From positions 984,764 through 1,048,763 of the forward strand of contig JANAVB010006998.1 of NCBI GenBank assembly GCA_029216955.1: a stretch of 64,000 bases of DNA, written 5' to 3'. Positions 1 to 13,298 of this stretch are shown piece after piece. A program made the translations under genes and the position numbers. The notes beneath the pieces were generated by a model. The model ran no database searches and was not told the DNA's origin. It saw nothing but the letters and a program-made list of their open reading frames with translations. Every line of letters begins with the position of its first letter. The first letter of the stretch is position 1. The DNA is from Iris pallida (Eukaryota; Streptophyta; Magnoliopsida; Asparagales; Iridaceae).

Positions 1-1203
1 TGATGTTGCTGGTGTTGGACAAATCTTTGTTGTTGTGTGGGCAATGAAGGTCCTCATTGCAACGGTCCAGGTGGTCCCTGTTGAGCTGGCCTCTGTCGGG
101 TAAAGGCTATAGGACAGTCCCTCACTTGGTGGGTAGTAGACCCACAGGATAGGCAATGTCCCAATCTCATACGACAGATGTCGAAGTGGTGCCATGGCTT
201 ATGATAGAATGCACAAGTGACTACAGCCTGGGTCAGTCTCTGAGGTGGTGGTACAGTGCCTCAGACAGGTGGATGGTACTTAGGCTGACGGTGATGGGTG
301 GGTCTCGGAGGAACATGTGGACGTTTGGAAATTCTATCATTTGTCTCTTTGTCCCTCTTCAGTCAAAGGCCAAAGTTGACCTCCAACCCCTGGGGTATAG
401 TCAGAATCTCTGTATAAGTCTTCGCGCCTTTAGCAATGACATGGACGCAAAGATTCTGGGTCAAACTATGTCAGAACCTCCTAGCCCGAATCTCAGGATC
501 CTGAACTATATAGTCTGTAAACCAGCTCAGTCGATTGAACTCTGCAGCATACTCCTCAACTGTCCGGTTCCTCTACTCCAGATTCTAGAATTGATGTTCC
601 AGAATCTCCCTAGCTGCAGGAGAAAAGAAGCTTTGCTGGAATAACTCCCTGAACCTCGCCCAAATAAGGCCTATCACTGTAAGCTTGGGGTCATTCCTAA
701 ACCATGTGCTTGCAATGTTGCAAAACTGGAGGCCTATGGCTTCTATCTTCATATCCTCGGGAAGCCGAAAAACACGGAGAAGTCTCTCCATATCCTCCAA
801 CCACTCATCGGCATATATGATGCCCTCGATGCCACAAAAGTCCCGGGGACCTAGCTTTTTGAAATCTAGGATGGAGCCGGCCGAATTTGGGCTAGGTAGG
901 CTATGTGGGTAATGGGGGTAGCTGATGCTGCTGGGCAATCACTTTGTCCATAGGGGCCAAAGCGACTTGGAGAGCATTCTCCATGCTCTGCCTCATAAGG
1001 GCAGTCTGCTCCCTCTGGGAATCCATCGTAACTCTCATAAAGTCATAGAACTGGGATCCCTCCACCGGCATGGGCTCCGAAGTCTGGATCGAGAATGGTG
1101 GTGGAGGAGGTGGGGGAATGGTATCGGGTGTATCCTGAATCATGGACGGGAGGTAGATGCTCTATCTGTTATCGCTCTCTTGGTAGGGCGGCTTCTCGGT
1201 CGT
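1..1203 (-). pseudogene. Ty3 gag relic (capsid region and CCHC zinc knuckle)
   Basis: Gag packages element RNA in virus-like particles. From about 1143 downward the minus strand encodes a proline-rich N-terminal stretch, then in another frame (938-585) a capsid-like segment with the conserved pieces ADEWLEDMERL and WFRNDPKL, and FFSPAAREI near its end. At about 150-111 a zinc knuckle of the form CxxCxxxxHxxxxC can be read (C-G-S-T-T-H-Q-V-R-D-C). The frame changes near 930 and stops at 585 before the knuckle, so the gene is broken. Element pol would follow to the left of the window. Family assignment is firm; the exact start is not. Confidence 0.65.
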
Positions 1204-1384
1204 GCCATTCTCTGGAATAGAAAATGTATGTAAGCATCCACACAAAATAATCATAAGAGCAGTAAATAACAGTATGTAATCGGTCATATGTTATGATGAG
1301 TTCTTATTCTAGCAGGGTACCAAATAGTACTCTAAAGCCTAAGTAACTATTAGGAATTACCTGCATGAGCCACTACTAAAAACA

Positions 1385-4300
1385 TGTCATGTCTCGCTCC
1401 CAGATAACTGGATACGAGTTGGACACGTCCAGCCTACGCTGTCATTGACAACGGTAGTAAGCTGTCTAAACCTCTATGATCATCGATATATAGGATCAAC
1501 TCATCATAACACTATCGTATACTATCATATTTCACATCACATCCAGAGTTCCACTATGCTTTAGGAGTACACTCTTACAATGAATCTCCGGAAACAGATC
1601 CGGTAAAAGATAAAGTACATCCTAAGCTATTATTACAGTTATCCAACCTACACAATTCAACACAAATCTCTACTACAACATGCTACACTGACACTCTGCT
1701 CTAAACCTCCAGATCAGCAGCTTGCTCCACCTCCTGAGCTAGGTAATCCCTGGTCACCTCATCTGTAGGACCATAGTAGCTAGTATACAAGTCAGCATCT
1801 AACTCACCTGTAATACATCCAGTCAGAAAAAGAGCAAAGTATAATCCTACGATATAAATCATACTAATAAACTGTAAAGCAATGTTGCTAATGGCTAATC
1901 ATGTAGATGCAGTAGAAATAGTACAACAATGGAAATGTCTAAGTACAATAGTGAGTTGAAATAATAGTTTCATGTGATTGGCTTAGGGAGTACAATAGAA
2001 CAATAGTACTTAGAGTACGGTACGGCTTAATCACATATGCACGATGTGCGATTAAGCTATCAATAATAAGTACAATAGGGTATGATTACATGTAACCTAT
2101 GTATTTCCCCAATCCTCCGACAATGAATTGTAAGTACAATAAAAGAACAATAGTACAATCAATATGTTCGTGTAGCCTACGTGTCCAATATGAATGCCAT
2201 ACAAGACAGTTAATTAAGTATGTAATTCAAACCGTAGTGTACTTGCCTAGATTTGTCGTAGGGTCAAGTCCAATGTCCATAGCAAAATCTGTGTTAAAGA
2301 GACACAATATTATTCTTAGAAAATTATTCTAAATCTATGACTATATCCTAATTTCTCATCTACTCAAATTTGTTATTTAGGACTAGTCCTAATTTATTAG
2401 TCAATCGTTTAACTCCGAAAATCCCTTTTAAAACTAGACTCTGGTAGTAATCTATTATTAATAAAATACTAACGTAACTATTGTTCTATCAGCTAGGCCT
2501 ATGATATGAGCCCAACTGTCTGGACTTAATTCCACTCTTCAAGTGAATCCCTATTACCAAACTTATGTGTTTTAGTCATAAATTTCATTTCAACTTGTTG
2601 GCCCAACCCATGGACCAAGCTTGTCTAATATATGCTAACTCAATATGGAAATACTCTTCTTAGTCTTTCTAAATTTGATCCAAAAAGAATTCAAGGGTTC
2701 AATACTAGGCTTCATTTGACAGAATGAATGTCTCACTACAGTCCAGTCTTCTCGGCCTAGTCCAGCTTTTGGACTTTAGCCTATAGGTCAAAGTCACTTC
2801 TCAGATCTAAAGCCTAATCATGTTTAGTCCAATAAACCACCCTACAATAATGCTCCAGTTCAAAGAGAACTCCCGCACCTATAGAATATGTAACTACTGA
2901 CAGTACTGACCCGTGTCAGACATTGACGAAGTACTCTAGACACAAAATACTCTACCCGTGCCTGAATTCTGACACGATGGATATGCTTCTGCTTCAATGA
3001 GACACGGATACTTGCGTCCAACGCAATATTGATATATAATAGATTGAAGGAATATAGGGATAGCACTATGAACTTGTGTCGATGTAATTCAAATACAGTG
3101 ACACAGTTTCTAAAGGGGTCAGACACTATCCTGTATGTCCAGTTGTTATCAATGCCTTGGTTCAGGGATATATACAAACACCTGAAGTGCAAGAATCAAT
3201 AATTGAAAATATCAAGAATGAGAATGCAAAATTATCGATGGATCCCTCTAGATCATGATTGACTCGACCAATCTCAGTCAAACACTGATCTTATCCAATA
3301 AACATCAATTTCTCGCTTCAGAATAGAAAATGAATGATCGATCATTAAATTATGATCAAATCCTACTGATCGATCCATGAATTAACTGATCAATGGAATC
3401 AAAAGAGGAGAACGAAGAATAAGGATGTACTCACCACTATGGCTCGATGCTTGCCACCGTTATTGAAGTGGCGCTTCGTTAGAGAACGTTGATGACAGAG
3501 AAATTGATCTATCAGAGGAGAACGACACGATGTCTCGAAGACCAATCCCCGTCGCTCGATCGAAAGGAAATTTGAACGTCTGATCTGCAAATTCTGATCG
3601 ATCAAGAATCGATCAATTTGAAATTAGAGCAGTGAAGGGAAGAATAAGATCAATGGAACTCACCAATTGTCGTTGTCATCGAGAGCTTGTCGGTACCGCC
3701 GAGAGTGGTCATCGATGCTGCTACGATCATTCGATCGGACTGCCAAGGCTTCGAAGAAAAGGCGCTGCACCTATACCACGACAAGAGAGGTCTCCATGGC
3801 CATGGAACTCAAGTTTTTGGGTTAGGATATGGAGATCTTAGGTCGGTGGAGATGGAGAAGAAAGAAGGAGGAGAATGGAGACGAACGGTCGACAGAGAGG
3901 CAGGACTTTGCCGCTTCGAAGAGGAGTGAAGGAAGAGAGCCTAGGGGTTCTATTTATAGACTGGTGGGAAGGAGGCGGTCGTTCGCATCGGACGGCGATG
4001 ACGGCCAGGAGTATGTCAGTGAAGATTGGACGGCCATGATGGTCCGGCTTAGGTTGGTGGAGAAGAAACCTCCGGAGCCTTCTGGAATGATCGAGGAATG
4101 TTGATGCTCCGTCGGAGATGCGCAGTCGAGCTCCGCCGTTCACTGGCCGAGCGACGCCTGCAACTTTAAGGAGAAAAAAGAAGAAAACTTATGAAATCGA
4201 TTAGATTATAATACATTCCCTGGACATAAGTCCCTCTGGTGGGCTCGGCCCAATAAGCCTAACATTATCAGCCCAAGCTCTTCCAAACTTATAGGGTTCC

Positions 4301-4434
4301 AAAATATTTAGGTAAAATATAATAGTTAAATAAAATAATATTTCAATATTGATTAGTAAGAATAATAGTTAAATATAATATAATGGATAGATGAATAATG
4401 CCAAAATCTTTGTTTAGGAAAAAATGGGGTTACA
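1385..4434 (-). repeat. 5' LTR of Ty3 element A
   Basis: Its inner edge is the TGTCATGTCTCGCTCCC motif at 1385, which resembles the inner edge of the Tekay LTR at 42391 and 51226 (TGTCATGCCCCGCTCCC). Its outer edge is ATGGGGTTACA at about 4424-4434, comparable with ATGGCTATGACA of the Tekay LTRs. A TATA motif and a short transcribed region lie at 3950 and below. No protein is supported inside; the open frames at 2860-4143 change frame without a domain. The outer edge is inferred from this similarity only, because no partner LTR is in the window. Confidence 0.55.
3951..3959 (-). promoter_or_regulatory. TATA box in LTR A
   Basis: Minus strand reads TCTATAAATA. It lies about 2.5 kb upstream of the inner LTR edge, in the right place and strand to drive the element's transcript. 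No start site can be read from sequence alone. Confidence 0.45.
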
Positions 4435-5392
4435 GTCTTCTTCTCATTTGCTTTGAAATGCTCCTTGAGAGGCTTCTCGTCCGCTCTAGCACAAGTTGTA
4501 ATCACCATGCACTATCGGCAAATCCGATCTGACATGTATTATGCATCATCCTCTTTGGATAGTTAGGTCCAACACTCATCCAACCATTTAACAAAGAACT
4601 TTTTCTCATCCAAATGTTGGAAGTATTACCCGGATCATGCTTTGAGATTGTTATTCGTGGAACAGATCTTAGATGGAAAATGTAAGTAGACAAAGTGATT
4701 TTGTCAACGAATTTGCTCACACACTCTGTATATGAGGAACTTCAGAGAATTCAGTACAAATGAATTTGCTTCTCTAAAGATCTTGTAACCTCTTCTTCAA
4801 AGAAGACTGAGGAAGATAAAGATGCAACTTTGTTGGGGTGATGAAGATCACTGTTGCTCGAAGCAAGATTCGTCCTACTGCGATCTACTCCCAGGATCCA
4901 ATAAGTTCTCAAAGAACTTCTGGAATGCTCGTTAGTTATCCCTTTTTGACTCGAACGGACTCCCTTGGCTTTCTTCTTTAGTGCATCTTCCAAAGGAGGC
5001 CAGGGGGCTCTATTTATAGAGTGGATTGAGACTTCACTTTTTCTCCTATCTGATTTGGGACTAAAATACCAATACTCAAAAATAGAGTTTAATATTTTAG
5101 ATTATCCCGCAATCAGCATAGTCGTGTGTCGGTCCACACCTACCCCCAAACACGCCCGTGCATGCACGAAGCATCTTGGAGTTCGTGTCCGAGTCTGAGT
5201 CCGAACGACAAAAATAACTTGCTTCCTTGTTGGAGTTAATCATTTTTCCTTCTAAGTAAATACCCCCACATGTGCCCCACCACACCCCATGTGCACACCT
5301 CAACACATGCAAAGCATATATTGAGATACCCACTTGGTGTTGTAGCCAATGTGGGACTATTTCACACTAGTCCAAAGGCAAAAACACCAACA
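4435..5392 (-). repeat. Probable fragment of another LTR
   Basis: The stretch ends on the plus strand with CAAAAACACCAACA at about 5391, so the minus strand starts TGTTGGTGTTTTTG, a plausible LTR start. It contains a minus-strand TATA motif (CTCTATAAATAGAG at about 5010-5023) and no coherent protein. It abuts the outer edge of LTR A at 4434, which suggests that element A landed in or next to an older LTR. There is no partner copy in the window, so this is a weak call. Confidence 0.3.
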
Positions 5393-6407
5393 AGTTTTTA
5401 TTATTTTATTCTATTTATATCCTCGTCACAAAAATATTTAATTATAACTACTAATACTCCATCCACCCGATTTATTCTTTCCCATCTTTATTTCTCTTAT
5501 ACTTCTTCAAACTACTGCTACTTTTTTCGGTGAGTTTTTAAAATATTGTTTTCTGTAGGCTGTCATATCCTCATCCAAGCGATCATTCTTATAATGGCTA
5601 TAGGCAGAACGATGACAATTTTTTCCTGTCAATTATATAACAAAAATTATTATGCCGATAGTTCTACATATAGGCAATCATTCTAAAAAAATGTTCCTCT
5701 CTTATATTTTAAAAAAAGTTGGCACCATCACACCACATCTAGAATAAAATATTTTCGATTTCGATTTCTGTTTCCATTAGAAACTAATTTACTCAGTCAA
5801 ATAACTTTGTTGTTCAATGTGGAGTTAAGCATTTAGGCTGGGAGTTACTTTGCACTTGCTTGTATTGTCTTTACGGTAAATGTCCTTTACATGATTTATT
5901 CTAATAAAATTTTAGGATACCTTTTGTTTATATGTATACATATAGGTAATTTTATTCTTGTAAAAAAATTTCAGAACTGTTCGTTAATGAATTATCAAGC
6001 ATGGGTTGGATTGATTAAAAGTCGTCACTTAATAATACCAAAAAATTGGACCCCTCATAACCGCTCACAATCAGTACTCTAAAAATACCTAGCAGCCGCT
6101 ACCCCAACAATTGTCAAACAAACCCTAAAAAATTGTTATTGAATATCCTATGTTTTCATTATGTTTGCCCTTCTATATTTTTAGGAGCTTTAATCAGTTT
6201 TATATTTTAAAACATAAAAATTAAACTACCAGTTTACCCACAACTGGATCTTAAAAAAATTAAACCTACATTGAAAAATAACTTTAATTAAATATCTAGT
6301 TGATTTTTTTTTCTTTTTTGAAAGAATTGGATGATTGTTTATAGTCTTTCTTCAATAAAAAATAAATCCTAAAACACGAAAACAAAGAGAGTAAGTTGTA
6401 TGATTGT
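5393..6407. other. AT-rich intergenic stretch, no gene seen
   Basis: Low-complexity AT-rich DNA with stops in all frames. I see no domain, inverted repeat or RNA gene. Confidence 0.5.
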
Positions 6408-6412
6408 ATATC

Positions 6413-6894
6413 TGTTAGAAATTTTATTGTACCCTGTCGATTCATGAGATGAAGAACATAAATTAAATTGATTGCGGAAGCGTACCTGAATCCATTGCTT
6501 GGCTTGATGGATGTTGAAACGATCGACTCTTTATTGGGTTCAATCTTCCAACTTGCTACGACCCTTAATGACAAAGGTGAATCCGAATCCTTTGTTCCTC
6601 TATTTCTGTTGATGGGGATGCAGAAGAGAAAAAGAGAGAACCTTCTCTTTGGTGGCCGTATAAGTTGGGGACCATAACCCTAATGAATACACATATTTAT
6701 ATATGTGTTGATATTTCTAATTTGGCCCCTCATCAAATTAGAATTATCTCCGGTATCTACACATTAATTCTATGACAATTATACCCTTAAGCCAATTTCC
6801 AAATAGACCACTTTAATTTGGCTTAATTATTTAGATAGCCAAAACACAATTAATTTTACATGTGTGGCCCCTTAATTATTGAATAATTCCAATA
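6413..6894 (-). repeat. 3' LTR of copia B
   Basis: Plus strand runs from TGTTAGAAATTTTATTG to TTGAATAATTCCAATA. The last bases are mutated from the CA seen in the other copy (ATTCTAACA). A purine-rich tract (minus strand) adjoins it at 6895-6909. Confidence 0.9.
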
Positions 6895-6909
6895 ATCTCC
6901 CACTGGGCC
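6895..6909 (-). other. Polypurine tract of copia B
   Basis: Minus strand reads GGCCCAGTGGGAGAT directly before the 3' LTR, the usual place for second-strand priming. Confidence 0.7.
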
Positions 6910-7359
6910 ACATATGTAACCTTATAATTGTGTTAACCTTAGTGAGCTCATAAATTGCTATCTTAATCCTTAGGGTATATCCGGACAATCTCGTCCATTA
7001 ACCATATCAACATAGGATCAAAGCGGCATTCGTCACATATAGCGTAACTAAACCATCAATGGTCACATATACCAATATAGCTAAACGACATAGATCAATC
7101 ATGGATGCGTAGCATAGAAATTACACGCAATGTGATCAATACATGTCTATTTCCAAATGGTCCTCCTTAACTTTAATGAGATCAATACTTTAACATAATG
7201 AAAACAGAATGAACTGAATTTCCATATATCTGATCAGATAAATATCCAAAATACTTTAATACATAAATGTGTCCAAAACCAAATAGCACCTAAATTCATA
7301 AAATACAAACTCCCACTATATTGCAATATTCTTAATTAACACCCATATGAGCAGTATGC

Positions 7360-9780
7360 TCATGAAAGACCCTGGGTGATAATACTTTTGTGAGCGGATC
7401 CGCTAACATGGAGTTTGTCCTAATGTACTATATGGACACTATAATCATTCTGAATTCTTTCCTTCACAACTAGAAACTTTATGTCAATATCCTTTGACTT
7501 ATACAAGTTTATGTTGTTATTGGAATACAGTACTGCTAATTTATTGTCACACCATAATTTCATGTGGTCTTTCAACACCGTACTGTAGGCGCAGCCTTGT
7601 GACAATTTCGCAACCATATTCTCTGAATAGATACCCCACAGCATGTTTATAAACATTGCTTTCATGGTGGAGAAATTATGAGTGCATGTTTGACACTCAT
7701 CCAAAATATATCTCCATTAGTCAGCATGACCTGATGTGGATCTCCTGCTGTGTTGGCATCCAACAAAATCGGAGTCGGAATACCTTATGATCTCCAGAAT
7801 TATCCGATCTCCTACAAAGAGCATATAATTTCTTGTTCTCTATTAATTACTTAAGTAGTTTGGCTGCTATCCAATGATCCATCTATATTTGCTTAAATAT
7901 CTGCCTAACATCCTAATATGTACGCAATATCCTGACGCGTACATACTTGAGCATACATTAGACTCCCTACAACTGATCATGAAGGAAAAATCTATTGTAT
8001 TTTCTTAATTTTAAGGTTAACCTTAGGACACTTGTTTGAGACCGAATTTGTCTCTCCTTTAACGAGAGGTGTCACCTGGTTTGTATTAAATACTTTAATC
8101 AATATACAAAACCAGAAAATTATTCCTACTCCCACTGAACTTGTGATACACACAATCTTCAACAGTGTTCATCTCAAAACCAAACGAGATAATCACTTGA
8201 AGTACCTTTGACGAGAAGCTTGCTTGAGTTCATAAATGAATTTTGTCAATTTGCAAACCATATTATTTGGATCTTTTGACACAAAGTTTTCTGGCTGCAC
8301 CATATAAATAGTTTCGTCAATGTTACCATTGAGAAATGTCGTTTTGACATCCATTTGATGTAACTCAATATCAAAATGTGCAACATGTGCTATGATTGTT
8401 TTAAAAGAGTCTTTCGAAGAAAGCGGAGAGAAAGTCTCTTTAAAATCAACCCCTTCCTTTTGAGTAAAGCCTTTAGCTACAAGACGTGCTTTATACTTAT
8501 CCACATGACCCTTCGAATCATTCTTGGTTCTAAATGTCCATTTGCAACCAATGGACTTCATACCTTTTGGTAATGGAATAAGTTCTTAAACTTTATTGTC
8601 TTGCATGGACTTATACTCATTATTTATTGTATCAATCCACTTTGAGAACTGAAACTTTTTATGGCCTGACGGAAGTTGATTAGATCATCTTCCAGTATCC
8701 ACAGTCTTTCTCACGTTCCTAGAGAAATATGACAAATTATCCAAAATTATATTTCTCCTTTCTCTGGTGGACCATCTTAATATTACCGGTTCTTGAGGTT
8801 GTTAAGTTTATTCTTTAGGAATAATTACCTTATCTTGAATGGGGTGCCGCTACGTTGTCGTTGTTAAGGTATCTCAACAATGACTTATAGAGGTAATTCG
8901 ACATTGTCTTATTGAGGCTACGAATTCACTTCTTGATCATGACAGGTATAGAATCCTGCACATCGTCAAAAGTAATAGTAGGAATCGTAATTGATTCCTT
9001 CTCAAAGACAATGATCCTGACTTTATTTCTCCTCTAAACTCAACATCCTCAAAAACTATTACACTTCTCGTCTCAAAATTTTCTTTTGTGTGGAATCGTA
9101 TAATTATTAACCCCTTGATTTGTTAGCATAGACAATAAAGTAGCTGCTTACAATTGAACTTTGGTCTGTATTTCCTTTACACATTAATATAGACATTAAA
9201 GTCTATAAAGTTAATAAAATCCAAATCTCATCAGACACAAGTCGTTCAACTCTATTTCTAGAGATGTGACCTAATCGCTTATGTCATAATGAGGCTAAAA
9301 ACATTTATTGTTAATTTTGCGTTTAGTACCACATGACTCCACTTGAAAGGTTTCATTGTATTAAGATGCAATAGTTTCAAGTAAATATAGGTTATAATAA
9401 ATCTTAAAGGAACCGTTACCAATAATATTTGGATTTAAAGATAGACTAAACTTATTATTTCCAAATGAACAATAATAACCAAATTTGTCCATTAAGGAAA
9501 CTGAAACTGAATTTCGTCTAAAAGACGGTACAATAAAAGTGTCTATCAAATCCAAATAATAATCGATTCCTAAAAATAACCTAAAATGTTCTATTGCTTT
9601 CACTTCTACCGATTTGCCGTCACCAACATAGATGTATCTTTCACCATCAATTGGCTTTCGGTAGCTCGGACAACCTTGTCTATAAACACTAATGTGGGTA
9701 GTAGCACCAGAATCTAACCACCATGTGTTTCTAGGTACTAAATCTAAATTAACCTCAGAACAGACCAAATTTAGAAATGT
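7360..9780 (-). pseudogene. Copia pol relic (protease, reverse transcriptase, RNase H)
   Basis: In minus-strand order: protease with WWLDSGATTHIS (9768-9361; the catalytic DSG is intact), which runs on into NSVSVSLMDKFGY, typical of the copia protease-integrase junction; reverse transcriptase N-terminal half (8561-8193) with YKARLVAKGFTQKEGVDF and QMDVKTTFLNG; and the RNase H end (7704-7420) with LWCDNKLAV and DIKFLVVKERIQ, followed near 7400 by a decayed version of the usual C-terminus. The integrase between 9350 and 8570 is mostly lost. Stops and frame changes separate all pieces, so no polyprotein is made. Confidence 0.85.
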
Positions 9781-11315
9781 ACTTTTCTTTATACGCCATG
9801 CGTGGTACTTTGTACATTTTCTTCCTTATGGGTCATGCCTTATCACAAAAGAACAACCCTTAGTTTTATATTATTGTTTCTTTTGAGCTGGACCCTTAGC
9901 AGCTACTGTATTCATTTTCATTTTGCCCTTAAAGTTTATCCCATTAAACATGAAAATTAAAATCTTATTTGCAGATATTTTAACAATATTAACTGTAAAG
10001 AGAACAAAACAACAAAAATGACATGTTCTAATTAATAACCAAAGAGTAAAATATAGTCAAACAAATTCAAATAATGGTGAACCCCATCTCAAGATACCTA
10101 GTACATCATTAATATCAAGTCTTTGGACAGTGATATTAACTGCAAGTGGTACTCTTGGTGTAGTGATCAAACGTTGACAATAAGTCATGTCAAATAATAA
10201 GCCTATCTTTGGATCGGGTTATTATTCACATGTAAACCGTATAATTGTCACACATTTATCACCACAAGTATGTGTGCAATTCGGCCAAGTATTAACCTTC
10301 CTTTGGGCCGGCTAATACCCGCATGAATATACACACACAAACATCCGACATCCCTCGTAGACTATCTACGCAAGAGAGGTCACTTTGGCGACATCTTGTT
10401 TCAATGAGTCTACTTAGAATATTGGACAACTATTGCTAGTCATAAAAGGCACCAAAAATTAATGTTGACTAAATTTTACAAAACTGAATCATGTCCAAAA
10501 CTTTATATACATGCATATTCATAAGATTATTACTCAAATAAAGTAATCAAAAGCATAATCATGAATTTCAATTTGGCAAAATTGGATATTATCACTATAA
10601 CAAAATTCGTGAAATAATCTATGGAGGATATGCATCCAAAGATAATATCAAATAATGCATAAGGATTACTTTAAATAGAATAATCTATAGAAGGTCAAAT
10701 ATATGCATTAACAGATTATATCAAATAATCTATAAGGATTATTTTAAATAAAATAATCTACCGAAGACAAAATCCTAATTTTAATTTAAAAAACAATCAT
10801 ATATCTTAAAGATATCTCCTTTAATCATATGCATGTGAATTTGTTTTTGCATGAATTTATCGAAAACTATATTTCTGAATTTAAATCAATAACAATACCA
10901 TAAAGAAAATGCTAAATCTGTTTTATACAATATTGATACTTAATCAGAGCTTTCCATGCTAATAATTTCTTTATATCCGAAACTATCACCTTTTGTTGCA
11001 ATATTGATGACCATCAGTAGATCGGTGACCGGAAGAAGCAAGAAATAGCATGTTTTACCAAATAAAACCACAAACAATACCTAAATTAACTCCTAACAGA
11101 TCCAAAGATAAATACCGGACCCAAATAATAAAAAAAAACAATGATTTGATTTATATATAAAATAAACCAGCAGTATACATAAAGAGGATTTTAATTTGTG
11201 GATCTTGATAGATCAACCAGAACCCTAAATTAAATTAGATCGAAGATCTAGGGTTTCTGAATAACAATAAATAAAAAATTGGATTCTAAACTTCGACCTC
11301 ATAAATCAAACAGGA

Positions 11316-11328
11316 GGCTCTGACACCA
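11316..11328 (-). other. Primer-binding site of copia B (initiator-Met tRNA)
   Basis: Minus strand TGGTGTCAGAGCC lies two bases inside the 5' LTR. It differs by one base from the common plant form TGGTATCAGAGC. Confidence 0.8.
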
Positions 11329-11330
11329 CT

Positions 11331-11812
11331 TGTTAGAAATTTTATTGTACCATGTCGATTCATGAGATAAAGAACATAAATTAAATTGATTGCGGAAGCG
11401 TACCTGAATCCATTGCTTGGCTTGATGGATGTTGAAGCGATCGACTCTTTATTGGGTTCGATCTTCCAACTTGCTACGACCCTTAATGACAAAGGTGAAT
11501 CCGAATCCTTTGTCCCTCTCTTTCTGTTGATGGGGATGCAGAAGAGAAAAAGAGAGAACCTTCTCTTTGGTGGCCGTATAAGTTGGGGACCATAACCCTA
11601 ATGAATACACATATTTATATATGTGTTGATATTTCTAATTTGGCCCCTCATCAAATTAGAATTATCTCCGGTATCTACACATTAATTCCATGACAATTAT
11701 ACCCTTAAGCCAATTTCCAAATAGACCACTTTAATTTGGCTTAATTATTTAGATAGCCCAAACATAATTAATTTTACATGTGTGGCCCCTTAATTATTGA
11801 ATAATTCTAACA
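11331..11812 (-). repeat. 5' LTR of copia B
   Basis: Same 482-bp unit as at 6413, with clean TG...CA ends (TGTTAGAAAT to AATTCTAACA). TSD ATATC follows at 11813. Confidence 0.92.
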
Positions 11813-11817
11813 ATATC

Positions 11818-12653
11818 TTCCATTCCATCTTAACTCGATATTTTCCTTGAGTTATTTGGGATTTATTATAAACCATAGTCCTCTTCATTCGTTCATCTCT
11901 TCTCTTTTTCTCCCCTTTTTTATTCTTTTTATTATTTTCCAAGTTATAAGTTAATATGGTAATAGAGCTATTTATTTGATTTTAAAAAAATTTAAAAATA
12001 GGTGGCAAAGAGAAAGAAGGTAAATAAAAAATTTAAATGCCGAACTTAACAAAGTCAACAAAGGAAGTAAAATGAATAAAAATATAAGTACATTTTAAAA
12101 TATACTTAAAAATGAATATTTTAACATGCCAAGAAACGTAAGATATTAAGCTAACAAGAACAATATATAATATGCTGAATATTAGCGATCGAACATGGGG
12201 CCTATGTAAAGCAAGCTAGGACTTGGGCCTAGCCCTTGAATAATGTATCACTAAAAGCCTTCAAGACTCAAACAATTGCTTTGAATGATCGATGGCTTTA
12301 ATACGAATTTGTTTGGTATATAAAAGAGTAAGCTCATGTATGAGCTCAAGAGTCAGGACTCCCCCGTCCTACCAATTTTTCTGTCGAGATCTAATACTCT
12401 CACATCCAGAGTCTAGCCTTCGGGATCTGAGGCTCTAAGGCCTCAAGAATGGAGACTCCCTTCAAACTGAGCAAACTACTTTCAATACCAAAGTCGATTC
12501 AAAAAAGTCGAGGTGGGTTCGATCAGACGCACAAACCACTATTTGTAACTATAACTATCTGAGACAACTGTATGTAATATCTGGGGCCCACCTAATTCTA
12601 TCAGAGACAACTGTATGTAATATTTGGGACCCACCTAATTTTACGAAAATGCT
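11818..12653. other. Non-coding flank; short tandem duplication
   Basis: AT-rich to 12180, then mixed-composition DNA that resembles an old LTR but has no partner here. A roughly 43-bp unit (GACAACTGTATGTAATAT..CCCACCTAATT) occurs twice at 12561-12644. No gene seen. Confidence 0.4.
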
Positions 12654-12665
12654 ATTTGAATCTCG

Positions 12666-12935
12666 TGGTGTTCACTGGGCCGGTTCTGCCCGGGCCCGCC
12701 CGTGGACCGGACCGGCCCGCCCCCCTATAAGCCCGGACCGGCCCGCCGTGGGCCCGAACAGGCCCGGCCCCCTACGCTCATTCGGTTCGGGTCGGGCCCC
12801 CCCCCCACAGCCCGAGCTCGGCCCGGTCCGGACCAGTCTTATTTTTTTTTTTATTAAATAGGCCCGGCCCGGTTGGACCGGCCCGGCCCGGCCCGCTGGG
12901 ACCGGTCCAGCTGCAGCCGACCGTTGGAGGCCTTT
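12666..12935 (+). repeat. hAT copy 1 left subterminal GC-rich repeats
   Basis: Dense GGCCCG/CGGGCC motifs in both orientations. Such subterminal repeats bind transposase in Ac-like elements. The open frames across this stretch are composition artefacts. Confidence 0.65.
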
Positions 12936-13081
12936 TTTTATTTTTATTTTTTTCAAAGTTTTGACCGTTGGGGGGGTTCTTTTACCAAAATACCCCTCCC
13001 ATATAGCCGTTATTAAAACGTTGGGAGGGGTATTTTGGTCTTTTTTGGCCTAAAATTACCAAAATAATCCCAAAAAATTCC

Positions 13082-13089
13082 TATAAATA
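13082..13089 (+). promoter_or_regulatory. TATA box of hAT transposase, copy 1
   Basis: TATAAATA lies about 210 bases before the start codon and is followed by a pyrimidine-rich leader. The same motif sits at the same place in copy 2 (61069). Confidence 0.6.
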
Positions 13090-13298
13090 GCCCAAAAATC
13101 CTATTTTTCAAACACAACTCATTCCTCACAAATTTTCTACATCTCTCTACGGTGCTCTGGTGTTCTACGACTTTCCCTCCCCGGTGCTCTACGGCTTCCC
13201 GATCTCGCTCCCAACTCCATTCCGGCTCTACGGCTTTCCGATCTTCCTCTCAATCTCTTACTTTCTTCTAACGTAGTTTACTTTATTTTGTTTTATAT

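Larger units (their letters stand above)
1..4434 (-). mobile_element. Ty3/gypsy retrotransposon A, 5' part (LTR and gag), cut by window edge
   Basis: Seen: a Ty3-type gag relic on the minus strand (1-1203), preceded in transcription order by a short leader (1204-1384) and a 3.05-kb LTR (1385-4434). The LTR has TG...CA ends (minus-strand start TGTAACCCCATT, end GAGACATGACA). The leader start contains GGCTCATGCAGGT, a module also found just after the LTRs of the two other Ty3 elements at 28340 and 51200. Inference: a Tekay-like chromovirus in minus orientation whose pol and 3' LTR lie beyond position 1. The flanking duplication cannot be tested because only one end is present. Confidence 0.7.
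6413..11812 (-). mobile_element. Ty1/copia retrotransposon B, complete but decayed
   Basis: Two 482-bp LTRs (6413-6894 and 11331-11812) flank a copia interior read on the minus strand. The 5-bp target duplication ATATC is present on both sides (6408-6412 and 11813-11817). The right LTR is followed, in minus orientation, by a primer-binding site TGGTGTCAGAGCC, which matches initiator-Met tRNA use. The left LTR is preceded by the purine tract CAGTGGGAGAT. By eye the two LTRs differ at about 11 positions of 482, so the insertion is not recent. Pol is riddled with frameshifts and gag is not recognisable. The element is therefore non-functional. Confidence 0.92.

Noticed and set aside
3632..4143. 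Several overlapping frames inside LTR A
   Set aside because: No domain, mutually overlapping on both strands, and inside a region explained as an LTR.
12672..12956. Arginine/proline/glycine-rich frames in hAT ends (also 15931-16355 and 60584-60952)
   Set aside because: Composition artefacts of GGCCGG subterminal repeats.
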